Below, one piece after another: positions 14,461 to 47,030 of a stretch of DNA of 64,000 nt (within the stretch, counting starts at the first letter, position 1; each line of letters starts with the position of its first letter). Source of the DNA: Chrysomallon squamiferum (Eukaryota; Mollusca; Gastropoda; Neomphalida; Peltospiridae); assembly GCA_012295275.1 (NCBI GenBank), contig CM022678.1:4018218-4082217 (forward strand), given 5' to 3'. The notes beneath the pieces are model-generated. The model made no database searches. It was not told where the DNA came from and saw nothing but the letters and a program-made list of their open reading frames with translations. The position numbers and the translations under genes are program-made.

Positions 14461-14901
14461 ATGGCGGAACTAAAAGGCGTCGCTAACATAAAAGTTCAGA
14501 AAGGACCGTTACTCAAGCTACACAAAGGGCCGCTACTCAAGGTACACAAAGGGCCGCTACTCAAAACGACAAAACTGGAACTGAGCGACACGGTCACAGT
14601 TTCCACTAAGGAGTTTGCACTGAGGAATAAAAAATATCTCAAGATGAAGCCGGCGTACGCTAGTAAACCGAAAAACAAACCACCACCGCCATCGAAACCG
14701 AAAAAGGTTCAAACGCCCGAACCTGATCCTCCACCCGAACCAGAACGAAAACCAGAACCGGTTAAAGAAAAAACACCCGAACCTGACCCAACACCGCCTC
14801 CCGTAGAACCAGAAGAAGAGATAAAGGTGAAAGATAAACAAAAAAAGAAAAAAGAAGAAAAAAATTACATTAAAAACCACAATAATAATAATAATTACTA
14901 A
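14461..14901 (+). CDS. Uncharacterised Lys/Pro/Glu-rich protein with triple KGPLLK repeat
   Basis: I do not recognise this family. The frame runs uninterrupted for 146 codons from an ATG in good context (AAAATGGCG); an upstream in-frame ATG at 14434 falls across the likely acceptor at 14438-14439. Residues 10-35 hold three tandem nine-residue units around KGPLLK. A short mixed segment follows to about residue 70. The rest is rich in Pro, Glu and Lys (PEP, PPPP and KKKK runs), looks disordered, and ends in an Asn run from an AAT microsatellite. Two AATAAA signals (14906-14911, 14923-14928) stand immediately after the stop, the main evidence that this is a transcribed gene end. Codon use is less AT-biased than the flanks. 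It may be a single-exon gene or the last exon of a gene with upstream leader exons. No membrane segment or signal peptide is visible. Confidence 0.55.
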   Translation: MAELKGVANIKVQKGPLLKLHKGPLLKVHKGPLLKTTKLELSDTVTVSTKEFALRNKKYLKMKPAYASKPKNKPPPPSKPKKVQTPEPDPPPEPERKPEPVKEKTPEPDPTPPPVEPEEEIKVKDKQKKKKEEKNYIKNHNNNNNY

Positions 14902-14905
14902 TACT

Positions 14906-14928
14906 AATAAATGCATACTTCTAATAAA
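14906..14928 (+). terminator. Tandem polyadenylation signals after the KGPLLK gene
   Basis: AATAAA occurs at 14906-14911 and 14923-14928, five and twenty-two bases after the stop codon. In a sequence this AT-rich one copy could be chance. Two so close behind a coding-like frame support a real 3' end. Confidence 0.4.
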
Positions 14929-14929
14929 A

Positions 14930-15328
14930 TAACACTGCTGGGGGTACAGGTAATACTACTACTACTACTATTGTAACTACAGGACTTCCACTACCATTAG
15001 AGCCGCTACCACTACTACTTCAACTACTACGTCACCTATCTCTGTAACTACCACGACTACCATTAAGACTGCCATCTATTAATTACTTCTTATAACATTA
15101 CTAGTAGTACCCTACTAGTTCTACAAGAACTACTACTAATATTGCTCCTGCTGCTGTTATAACTATTACGTCTTCGACTATTGCGACTACCACTACGTCT
15201 ATCATTATTATTAATACTATTGCTACTGTTCACTGTTATGACAACTATTACTATAATTGCTATAACTAGACTAACTACGATTATAATGACAGCTATCAGA
15301 ACTACTACTGTTTCTATTACAGTTGTTA

Positions 15329-15422
<94 letters not shown>

Positions 15423-15907
15423 CTCTCTCTGTCTGTCTCTGTTTCTGTCTCTGTCTCTCTCTGTTTCTGTCTCTGTCTCTCACTCTGTCTCTCTCTCTCT
15501 CTCTCAAACAGATATATTCTATAATAATATTTAGTGATGCTGATGTTTTCTTTTATTATTTCAACTATTAACACAGACTGATGTAATTAAATTTAATAGG
15601 AAATAGAGAGGAAGTTGCCGATGTCTACCGTAGGAACCGTCAAAAGAATGTTGAAGTTGTTTGGTTGATGTATATTAAAAAAAAAAGACGTCGATGTTGT
15701 AACTGTTCTAAAGACGTTTGGTGATCAGAGATTATGAAAATCATCATAATCATCATTATGAAAATCATTATAATCACCATTATGAAAATCATCATAATCA
15801 TCATTATTATTATCTTCGTCATTATCAGTACTATGTTTTGTTATTGTTATTATTGGTGTTGTTTTTGTTGTTGTCACCATCATCGTGGTCATCATCATCA
15901 TCACCAT

Positions 15908-15941
<34 letters not shown>

Positions 15942-16270
15942 ACTCTCTCTATTGTAGATGTTAATGATTTTATAATGCAATAAAGCTGGATAACTGAAGG
16001 AATTAAATATTTATTTATTGAGATATTGTGGTCTCGAAATCTGATAGTAGTTAGAGCGTCAGCTTCTGGGATCGTTTCTCTGTTCTGTCTTATTTTCATT
16101 TGTATCTCTGCACCAAGCGACTAGTTTATCAAAGCAAACAATATACGTACGTACATACATTATATACATGCAAACATACATACATACTACATACATACAT
16201 ACATACATACATACATACATACATACATACATACATACATACATACATACATACATACATACATACATAC
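14930..16270. repeat. Intergenic microsatellite block (ACT/CTA, CT, ATC, ACAT)
   Basis: No gene is seen. Degenerate CTA/ACT trinucleotides fill 14950-15330. A CT tract with CTGT interruptions runs 15333-15510. ATC and TTG tracts lie at 15730-15950. An ATAC tetranucleotide tract at 16179-16274 abuts the SINE. Open frames here are repeat translations. Confidence 0.75.
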
Positions 16271-16274
16271 ATAC

Positions 16275-16400
16275 AGGTTGGACGGTGGCCAAACAGTAAC
16301 ATCGTCTGCCTTCCGACTGGGGCGAATGGGTGTCATACGTTCGAGTCTCGTCAGCGGCATCTGACGGAGTTCGTGAGGTCGTGAATGGATTTCGGCTTAC
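16275..16400 (+). mobile_element. tRNA-derived SINE fragment
   Basis: A polymerase III type promoter is visible. The A box at 16286-16296 (TGGCCAAACAG) fits TRGYNNANNNG fully. The B box at 16338-16348 (CGTTCGAGTCT) differs from GGTTCGANTCC only at its two ends. The 40-base gap between boxes is tRNA-like. No full cloverleaf or CCA-like end is evident, and the element begins directly at an ATAC microsatellite, as tRNA-derived SINEs often do. A relic tRNA pseudogene is the alternative. Confidence 0.55.
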
Positions 16401-16479
16401 TGAGCCAGTACGTTCCTGAATATTGTCTGTGTGCAGAGTCTATTCAGACGTACATAAGACAGAGAATATTCAAAATCCT

Positions 16480-17751
16480 AAACTACATATATATATATAT
16501 ATGTTTGTGTATGTGTATGTGTGTGTGTGTATATATTACGTACGAGTGTGTGCATGTATGTATGTATGTGTGTATGTATATGTGTATGTATACATGCAAA
16601 CATGTACGAGTGTGTGCATGCACGTGTGTGTGTGTTTGTATGTATGTATGTATGTATGTATGTGTGTATGTGTGTATGTATACATGCATGCACGTGTGTG
16701 TGTGTTTGTATGTCACCACACTTATACCTGTAACGTATTTGACAGGTGACAGCTGTGTTTCAAAGCTGCTTACAATGTGACGGATTAGAAGCGGGTAGAT
16801 AGGAAATTCGGAATACAGAAGAGAGCACGTTTCAATTGTTTGAACTGAGTTTAATCTCAAAAATACCGTTCAGTCTCACCGCCCAATGTACAATAATGTG
16901 ACGTTCTTACAGCAGATGTTTATAATAAGGCATAAACTGTTTTAGAAGTAATATCAGCCTATGTAAGGCCTATGTGAGCGTTTAGAACTGAGAGAAAGAG
17001 CAAAAGAAGCAAAGAAAGACAGAGGAATAAAAAGAAATAGAGTTAAAATAATAAAAACGTAATTTATAGAAAAATTAATATGCTGTACAATTGAATTAAA
17101 AAAACTGGCATATAGGAGTTAATACGTTTTTTAAAAGTATCATATATATGAATGCACACATGAAACAACATAAATACACACGATTACGCGTATCTTTAAT
17201 GGAATATTTAAAATAGCATAAAATGTTTAATACTACTAGTTCTACTACTACTACTCCTAATAATAATATACGACAGTAATGAAAATATAATGAAAATATA
17301 ATATTTGCAGTCATAACGACATCTAGTTATGAAAAAAAAAAAAAATAAAACAATAACAACAACAAATTAGAAAGAAAAAAAAAAAAACTAATTTAAATAT
17401 ATAAAAGGAAAAAAAAAGAAAAGATATATATATCTCAATCCAGTCAAAAATTAATAACTGTCTAACTAATCACATTATAAATGACTAATTTATAAATAAA
17501 TTTATAAATCGAAATTGATAAAAATAATTTGACCAATAACTACAATATAGCTGAATACACTTCGTTAATGTCTGCTTTATTTAACCGAAACTTCTGCATT
17601 TTAATCATCGTATATATTATTTATTTGTCATTTTTGCTGTCATTACGTTAGAACAAAGAGTTAAGTAAATCCACTGTAATATACAATCGCTGTTATTATT
17701 AATACGTTTATTGATTCTGACAAGTACCCTGACACGATTTGTTTGCTTTGG

Positions 17752-17791
<40 letters not shown>

Positions 17792-17795
17792 AACA
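16480..17795. other. Intergenic: GT/GTAT tracts and AT-rich unique sequence
   Basis: GTGT/GTAT-rich DNA at 16485-16715 gives open frames that are repeat artefacts. 16720-17740 is unique AT-rich sequence with no recognisable exon. A poly-A run ends near 17786. Confidence 0.5.
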
Positions 17796-17917
17796 ACCAA
17801 TCACGAGTGAGCATTACGTCACGTGACATCGTAAAACCCTCATGAGGACTTTGGTCGTGGCCTACAGAGTCAAGCTCGCGCACAAGATAACCTCATAAAT
17901 TCATAAACTATAAATAG
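17796..17917 (+). promoter_or_regulatory. Candidate core promoter: CCAAT, CRE-like/E-box, TATA
   Basis: Within 122 bases are CCAAT (17796-17800), TTACGTCA overlapping CACGTGA (17813-17825), and TATAAATAG (17909-17917). Order and spacing are those of a polymerase II promoter firing rightwards with a start near 17940. The next plus-strand coding gene is GATA, whose first coding exon lies 4.7 kb downstream behind an apparent splice acceptor, so this could be its promoter with spliced leader exons. No transcript evidence is available. Confidence 0.35.
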
Positions 17918-18338
17918 GGTCGATCCGAATATATGGTGATAAGAAATGTATATATATATATATAAATTTAAATATTTATTCAGCAAACCGTTCACAATTA
18001 TTTCTCTGTTTTGAAAGTAATTCACGATTAGATATTTTTCTTTTATTATATTTTATTTTATTTTTTTTTTTTTTTTTTTTTAAAGCAGAAGTATTTTACA
18101 TTACTAGACTTTAACATTTTAAGGTGACATTTTTTTTTTTCCTTCTTTTAAATGTTTATTTTTATTTTATATCCGACAATAAAAAATGGAGGTCCACTTA
18201 TAGGATATTTGTCAAGTGTACACACACTTACAAGCATACATGAATAATTACAGCAACGACTTTAAGAACTCAAACAGTTTAGAAATGTCACTTTAGAACA
18301 GTTTCGTTGACCGTTCCACTCGTAAACGAGAATGCAAC

Positions 18339-18536
18339 ATGAGTTCGTCTGCTAGGCGCGTGAGAACGTTATGGCGGTGGTCTTTGACCGCTCCTGCGTC
18401 TGCCTCGTGCCGGTCTCGAGCTGTGACGTTTCTCGTCGACGCGTCTGGGATCTGTGACAAACACGACCGAGCAGACGGCAGAGAAAACAGTCCCTATCTT
18501 TCGCTCTATCATTTGTTATCAGGATCAACAAATAAG
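18339..18536 (+). other. CpG-rich stretch with short open frame and donor (possible leader exon)
   Basis: CpG-dense compared with its flanks. A frame starting at 18339 runs 66 codons to AAG|GTAAAA at 18537. The translation is Arg/Ser-rich and matches nothing I know. Spliced to the acceptor at 22584 it would meet a stop at once, so it is more likely a non-coding leader exon of the GATA gene, or nothing. Confidence 0.2.
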
Positions 18537-19240
18537 GTAAAAAAAAAAAAAAAAAGAAAGAAAAAAAAGAAAAAAAAGATAAATAAATACTAAAACCATA
18601 ATTATCATAATCATATAAATTTTTATTAATAAACCGTTAAAAAAAAAAAAAAAAAAAAAAATGGATAAAAAAAAAAAAAAAAAAATGAAGAATAAAAGTG
18701 TGGTTTTTTTTTTTTATTAATTCTATATTTTTCGTACGGATTTATATATTTATTTATTTATCAAATGAGGACTAAGAAATTTTCGTCGAAGACTTCGGGG
18801 GATTATTAAAAAAAACAACAACAAAAAAAAAAACTGTGGTCCGCGTTGTTAACCGAGTCCGCTGACTTGTCAGATATGATGGTTCCGTTGTGTACTCTGC
18901 AATTTAAATAGTCGGGTTATTATCGTTGTTGTTCTTGCTATCAGGAACAACGTTATCATAACAGATCATGGTAATGAAACGGGCTGTTTCTGATTTATCA
19001 CAGTTATAGAGAGACGTCAAGACGAATTCCGCTATCAGTTATCCCTCCTCGTTCCTATTACCCAAGTAGCGATAAAATATTTTTTTTTTTTTGGTTTAAC
19101 AGTGGCAACCACTGTCTCACTGTTGTAATCGCTACCCAAGTCAAGAAACCGCTTCGGTCTACACCACCGCTTCCCTATTCCCTCTTTTCGTTACTGTCGT
19201 CTGTTAAATTAATATATATTTTTTATTTAATCACCGGTGA

Positions 19241-19547
19241 ATTTTGAAATCGACCTAGATTCAGAGGATGTGCTTCACGGACGGTATTTTCAAGTCATTT
19301 GCGACAAATGACAAGAGTTTTGTGGACTGCACGACGAGTTGTCGTCTGCCACCCGACGTCACCTGAATTTCCAGGTAAGCAGCCGCTTGAGCTGAGCGGG
19401 AAACTGCAGACGGCGGCCATGTTGGCTGAGCTTTGTCACCAAGCGTCGCCGGGTTATTTTCCGTGGTAAATTCCTCACGTCCAAGACAGATCCGCATCGC
19501 GGCTCTGTCTACTTTTGATATACCGAAGTTATATAGTGGGGCAAAGA
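19241..19547 (+). promoter_or_regulatory. CpG-rich island with YY1 motif and two strong splice donors
   Basis: GC- and CpG-enriched unique sequence in AT-rich surroundings. It contains GCGGCCATGTT (19413-19423), which on the minus strand is a full YY1 consensus. It also contains donors CCAG|GTAAGC at 19375 and AAGA|GTAAGT at 19548. This fits a TATA-less promoter with alternative first exons for the downstream GATA gene. The short minus-strand frame across it looks accidental. Confidence 0.3.
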
Positions 19548-19869
19548 GTAAGTAATAGCGAAATTACATCGTTCTCAAAGATTTTTAGTTATCGTTATGT
19601 TGTTACATGTGTTATTATTACTATTTCTGTTGCAGATAGGAACTGAATTAAGATTGCCGCGAACTGAATAGGATTTTTTTTTTTTTTTTTTTTTTTGACG
19701 CTCGCCTTTTTTTAATACTTTAATGAAAGATTGGATATTTTAAAGTGTTTCGGAAATTTTGATTGTATTTATTTATTTATTTATTTATTTATTTGTACTT
19801 TTAATATCGACTTTGTCTTTATTCTATTCCTTCCTATATTATTACATCTGTTTCTATTACTTCTATTAC

Positions 19870-19913
<44 letters not shown>

Positions 19914-20708
19914 CATTTTTTTTTTTTTTTTCTCAACAAATTATGCCTTTAAATCCTTTTGGTTTTTTTTTTTTTTTGGAAGGGGCAATTTTGTTTTGAA
20001 ATTTAATCATTTCATTTATACATGCTCAATTATGCGGTATCAAATTAGCGTTCATATATTATTAAAACTCTTTTCTTTAACGGAAAGTTATATTAACTAA
20101 ATAATCGTTCATTAATGTACTGTTAATCTACTACCACTCCTACTACTACTACAACTATTATTATTACTTCAATTAGTAAATATTAATATGTATTTAGTAT
20201 TATAAAAATTTAATATATAAATATTATGTTTAATTTATGACCGACCTATTTATATTAAAATTTGTAATAATACGAATGAACTGGTGTATAAAGATTTACG
20301 TTAAATAATTTAATATATATATATTTTTTTGAACAATTTGTTTTAATTAAATATATAATGATCATAATTATTTTAAAATAATTATAGTAATATTTTTATT
20401 TAAATATAGAATAATTTTAGTTGTTTTAATTTAAATGCATTCTAATCTTAATTATTTAAATACAGAATAATTTTAACTGTTTTAATTTAAATGTGTTCTA
20501 ATCTTAATTATTTAAATATAGAATAATTTTAATTGTTTTAATCTAAATGTATTCTAATCATAACGATTTTATTATTTTGACACATTCTCCTGAATAGCTA
20601 AATCATTAAAGTAGTTCTAAATTTTTAAAGTTAATTGATATATATATATATATATATGCAACTCAAACTGATGTATTATTTTTAATATGATTTGCCGTGT
20701 ATGAAATT

Positions 20709-20878
20709 ATTTAACATATAGAAATGTATACAATTATTAAAAGTTTATAATTTTATAATTTGTATGACGGAATATTTCGTCAAGAGTGTAAAATAAATTA
20801 TAAATCTGTTTTGATTATAACTGGATCGCGGTATTTTGATATTCTTTATTTCGCGCTTGTATTAAGTAATAATACTTA
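20709..20878 (+). repeat. Dispersed repeat, copy 1 (inverted partner at 27774-27948)
   Basis: About 170 bases match the reverse complement of 27774-27948 closely, including the stretches around TAACTGGATCGCGG and TATTTCGCGCTT. The centre holds a near-palindrome around GGAATATTTCG. No coding capacity. It may be a MITE-like non-autonomous element; terminal repeats were not defined. Confidence 0.6.
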
Positions 20879-20942
20879 AATTTGTGTTTGTATAATAGAG
20901 CAAAATGAAATGTAATACAATAAAACAAAAATAATTAGATAA

Positions 20943-20993
<51 letters not shown>

Positions 20994-21048
20994 AATTGAA
21001 TAATGAAAAATAATTTATAAATCGCAATTTAATTAATCCTTGTATGCA

Positions 21049-21086
<38 letters not shown>

Positions 21087-21696
21087 CGTCGTATTTATAA
21101 TAAATAAAAGAGTGAATAAATTAATGAACGGATGAATGAATAAATAAAATAACTTCTATTGATGTTTGTTTTATAAATAATTTTATTTCAGAAAATATTC
21201 GTTTCCTTATTGCATTTTCCGTGCTTGATTTTTTCCTTTCTTACATATTTCATGAGTGTATTTTAAGGACTCACATTTTACCAACCATGCAACCTTTTAA
21301 AAGAAACATGAATGAACAGTTTCATTGTTTTATCAGTTCCTTTATCGTTCTGAAAAATAAATATCTTCAGAATCTTTAAATATTTTCTTTCTTTCTTTTT
21401 TGCTTTTTTGCTTTGTTTCTATTGTCTTTCTGTCTTTCTTTCTTAATTTCTTTTTTATTGTAAAAATAATATATATTTTGTTAAAAAGAAAACAACTGTT
21501 ACATATAAAACTATTTATAACAATACTTAAAAAAAAGAAAAAGAAAGAAAAAGAAAAAGAAAAAAAAAGACAAGATCTCAAAACATATGAGTAAATAGAC
21601 TAATGGATTTTATTTTAATAGATTTTATATAAATTTAATTTTTTGTTGTTGCTAGTATATATTTTATCCGGTTGTTTTGTTTGCAAATATAAGCAT

Positions 21697-21876
21697 TATT
21701 ATTATTATTATTATTATTATTATGATTATTATGATTATGATTATTATTATTATTGTTATTGTTGTTATTATTATTATTATTATTATTGCTTATTATTATT
21801 ATTATTATTATTATTGTAATCATTATTATTATCATCATTATTATTATTATAATTATTATTATTATTATTATTATTA

Positions 21877-21974
<98 letters not shown>

Positions 21975-21990
21975 CATTATTATTATTATT
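21697..21990. repeat. Compound ATT microsatellite
   Basis: Nearly 300 bases of ATT with scattered GAT, GTT and CAT variants. It produces long but meaningless Ile, Tyr, Leu and Asn frames on both strands. 22000-22560 continues as degenerate ACT/CTA and ACC trinucleotides. Confidence 0.9.
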
Positions 21991-22204
21991 TTTTCTTTCT
22001 TCTTTTAATATGACAGATATAGCAGATGTTTACACTGTTTATTTTCAAATTGAGTATTTTAATAATAATAAAAATAAATTACTGCTATTACTGTTACTAC
22101 TACTACTACTGCTTATACTATAACCACCACCACCACCACTAAAACTACCACTACTGCTACTACGTTCGTTATTATCAATATTATTACTTCTTCTACTACT
22201 ATTT

Positions 22205-22238
<34 letters not shown>

Positions 22239-22584
22239 AATTTATACTACTTCTACTGCTACCACACAGATACTACTTCTACTACTTATGTGACTGCTAT
22301 AAGCATACACCTACTTCTGCCATTATAATGACAATTTGTACATCTACTACTACTATTACTAACTAGTACTTCTAGTATTTGTTTTATTCTGCTATTATAT
22401 ACACCTACATCCACCACGATTTATACAACTACTACGACTACTAAATCTGCTGTCGCAATCATCACCGCTATTACTACTGCTACTACTACAACTACAACGA
22501 CAACGACAACTACTACAACTACAACTACAACTACTACTCCTACGACTGCTAGTACCACTACTATTTATTTATTTATTTTTTCAG

Positions 22585-22685
22585 GAACGATAAGAAACCG
22601 GCACCAGTTACAAAAGCAGATGTAATTATTTTATGAAAACCGGAAGTTGGCCGCCGACATCTTGGTTGACGTCGCCATTTCAGAA
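22585..22685 (+). promoter_or_regulatory. 5' leader of the first coding GATA exon, with ETS motif
   Basis: A polypyrimidine-CAG acceptor ends at 22584, so 22585-22685 is probably untranslated leader spliced to an upstream exon; it contains in-frame stops. The ETS consensus ACCGGAAGT (22639-22647) lies 39 bases before the ATG, so an alternative TATA-less start here is also possible. Confidence 0.4.
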
Positions 22686-44254
<21,569 letters not shown>

Positions 44255-44734
44255 TTAATGATTTCTTGGAATTCTTCTTCTATTTATATCCTCCAAAAGC
44301 TCAAGGACGGTTTTGTTTTTCTTTAACGTGTCTACCTGAGCTACAGACGTAACTTGTCGGCAAACTGGACAGACGATTTTAGAACCTGATAAACAGCGAC
44401 GTAAACAACCAACACAAAATGTGTGTTGACAGTTCAGTAACCGTGGATACCGTGAGCTGCTCTGATTACTCTGGTATTTTTCAAAGCAGTCTCTGCAGCT
44501 TAAAATGTCATCTTCTAAAGTCTGCACTGGAATGTAACCACGAACTGGATGGACTCTGATGGTCTGAAGAGAGAGAGAGAAAAAGTGTGCAAAACTGTCC
44601 TATCAATGGTGGTCATATTAATATATAAAGAGGGATGAAAAATAGCTTATCTTATCGTTTCGAATTTAATAGTTTTATTTTCATTTTATTTATTAATTCT
44701 ATTTATGAATATATATATTTTAAATTTATTTTTT

Positions 44735-44766
<32 letters not shown>

Positions 44767-44803
44767 GATTATGATTATGATTATGATTATTATTATTAAT
44801 TAC

Positions 44804-44863
<60 letters not shown>

Positions 44864-44901
44864 TATTATTATTATCATTATTTTTTTGTTGGTATTATTA
44901 C

Positions 44902-44943
<42 letters not shown>

Positions 44944-44945
44944 CA

Positions 44946-45004
<59 letters not shown>

Positions 45005-45862
45005 TACGTCTTTGGTGCAGTAGAACAACACAACCTACAAATCGCTTCTTTCAAACGGCGACGACCTCGTATAATGACCACTACAACGTCGATGAAGATC
45101 AAAATGCCAAACACTGTTCCAAGTATCATGCCAGTCTTATTTTCAGGAGCTGCAGAGATAAAAATGTCACTGAGTTTTGTAATGAATCTGTATTACTGTG
45201 TTCACTGCACGTGTACATTAGACAAATCAATTTAAGAGTCTTTCAATCATAGTAAAAGTTAAGACAAAAAATCATCAGTGTTAGTATTACTATTTTAATT
45301 ATTATAATTTCATTAGTTTGCTAAATTTAAATATATTTGTAGCACATATATAGATAGAGACATAAACATTCAGACAGACAGACAGACAATGAGAGAGATA
45401 GATAGATAGATAGATAGATAGACAGATAGATAGATATAGATAGGCTGTTAGGTAAACGTATTTCTATGAATACATGTATGTATATTTGTATGTATGTATC
45501 CATGTATGTGTCTCTGTGTAGTATATACGTACGTACGTTCGTGTGTAAATCTGCTTATAGCACTGTACTTCTAACTAACTTATCGACTGCTGTGTATCGT
45601 GACTGCTTTTAGCTTTGTAGCTAGAAGAAATTGAAAAGCCCATGAAAATAACTGAACTGGAACTGTTAGATTCAGACGTGTACACAGACAGTTACCCTGG
45701 GTAAGCACTACGACAACTACTACAACTGTTTTATTATCATTAGAATATTAGTAAATGCTATAAGCTTACAGAATTCTAAATAATCTTTTTCTTGATAAAG
45801 AAATGTCTGATTATTATTATTGTTCGTGTTATTATTATTATTATTATTATTATTTTTATTAA

Positions 45863-45907
<45 letters not shown>

Positions 45908-46246
45908 TTGTTGTATAATAACTATACCTTTTTATAATTATTATTTTTAATTTAGTTTTATAAATTCTGGGAGAATAATCAAATTAAAAATGCTGATATA
46001 TAGCACTGGGTAATATAAATTTAGATTTACATGTCTGAATATGTGTGTGTGTGTGTTTCAGTGTGTATATATATGTATGTGTGTTGTGTTTGTGTATGTG
46101 GGTATTTACGTGTGAGTGTGTTTAGACAGATATATTGAGATCAAGATAAGAACGTGATTAAGCAAATAAATATATAAATTAATCCATTTACCTGTTTTTG
46201 TTGAAGATATGAAAATTGAAATTAGAACAAATCTCAGTGAGTCCAT
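44255..46246 (-). CDS. Gene A: signal peptide - transmembrane - RING finger protein without SRCR domains
   Basis: Three exons in minus-strand order: 46246-46192 (ATG, signal peptide MDSLRFVLISIFIS), 45149-45008 (membrane helix) and 44555-44255 (RING, stop TAA). Phases 1 and 2 agree and give 165 residues. Residues 1-18 are a signal peptide; the predicted ectodomain is only a few residues with one NKT sequon; the helix spans about 26-45, followed by RGRRR as stop-transfer. The RING is a full C3HC4: Cys86/89, Cys108/His110, Cys113/116, Cys128/131. RING proteins usually recruit E2 enzymes for ubiquitination, so this is a likely membrane-anchored E3 ligase. Signal peptide, exon phases and RING match gene B, from which it differs by lacking all SRCR exons. 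The RING acceptor used is the CAG at 44556-44558; the CAG eight bases upstream would break the frame. Confidence 0.82.
44744..45003. repeat. ATT microsatellite in gene A intron 2
   Basis: About 260 bases of ATT with short GAT and CAT interruptions, ending four bases from the donor after the membrane exon. It fills most of the intron between the membrane and RING exons of gene A. Confidence 0.9.
45761..45812 (-). repeat. Short repeated motif with donor-like end, copy 1
   Basis: One of four similar stretches of about 50 bases (others 59757-59811, 61291-61340, 61441-61492). Each reads on the minus strand to a GTAAG splice-donor-like sequence and is bordered on its other side by an ATT tract. 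All lie in the first intron of gene A or gene B. Confidence 0.55.
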
Positions 46247-46440
46247 AATTATTAGAGACCAGTACACAAATAAATCCTGATACAAACTAACTGTTATAGA
46301 CACTAATGTACAATGTTCTCACATGACGTCACACTGTACCAAGGAGACATAACAACGAAACCTGATACAAGGAAGGTTTTTGACTCCACAGTTAAACAGA
46401 TCATTTACGTATTTTACGCGATTGGTTGAGCAATAACAAT
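46247..46440 (-). promoter_or_regulatory. Candidate promoter of gene A: CRE and CCAAT
   Basis: Upstream of the signal-peptide ATG are a palindromic CRE TGACGTCA (46324-46331) and an inverted CCAAT box ATTGG (46421-46425). Both elements and the sequence between them are preserved upstream of gene B (61981-61988, 62079-62083). Conservation between the copies supports function, though recent duplication alone could explain it. Confidence 0.45.
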
Positions 46441-46500
46441 GTAGCAGTTGAACAGAGAGATAATAAAAAATTAAAAGAAGAATAAAATAATCAAATCTCC

Positions 46501-47030
46501 TGACTAATGTACTGATATTTACTCACTAATGTACTAATATTTACTCACTAATGTACTGATATTTACTCACTAATGTACTGATATTTACTCACTAATGTAC
46601 TGATATTTACTCACTAATGTACTGATATTTACTGACTAATGTACTGATATTTACTGACTAATGTACTGATATTTACTGACTAATGTACTGATATTTACTG
46701 ACTAATGTACTGATATTTACTCACTAATGTACTGATATTTACTGACTAATGTACTGATATTTACTCACTAATGTACTGATATTTACTCACTAATGTACTG
46801 ATATTTACTCACTAATGTACTGATATTTACTCACTAATGTACTGATATTTACTGACTAATGTACTGATATTTACTCACTAATGTACTGATATTTACTGAC
46901 TAACGTACTAACATTTACTGACTAAGGTACTGATATTTACTGACTAACGTACTAACATTTACTGACTAAGGTACTGATATTTACTGACTAACGTACTAAC
47001 ATTTACTCACTAATGTACTGATATTTATCG
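46501..47030. repeat. 22-bp minisatellite upstream of gene A, about 24 units
   Basis: Units follow ACTGATATTTACTCACTAATGT, with a frequent TCAC/TGAC variant and a higher-order pattern at 46895-47000. Degenerate, scattered versions of the motif lie at the matching place upstream of gene B (62284-62880), so the array expanded after the duplication. Confidence 0.85.

Noticed and set aside
16040-16085. Second tRNA-like stretch (TAGTTAGAGCGTCAGCTTC)
   Set aside because: It resembles a D-arm to anticodon segment, but no acceptable B box follows and no cloverleaf can be closed.
19261-19497. Minus-strand 78-codon frame in a CpG-rich island
   Set aside because: No domain, and it overlaps promoter-like motifs and plus-strand donors. 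High GC reduces stop codons and explains the open frame.
22647-22685. Start of the GATA protein at 22647
   Set aside because: The codon there is TTG; the first ATG in this frame is 22686.
44556-44565. Upstream acceptor (TTCAG ending at 44564) for the RING exon of gene A
   Set aside because: It would give the wrong phase after the 45008 donor and reach a stop before the RING. The next CAG, eight bases on, keeps the frame.
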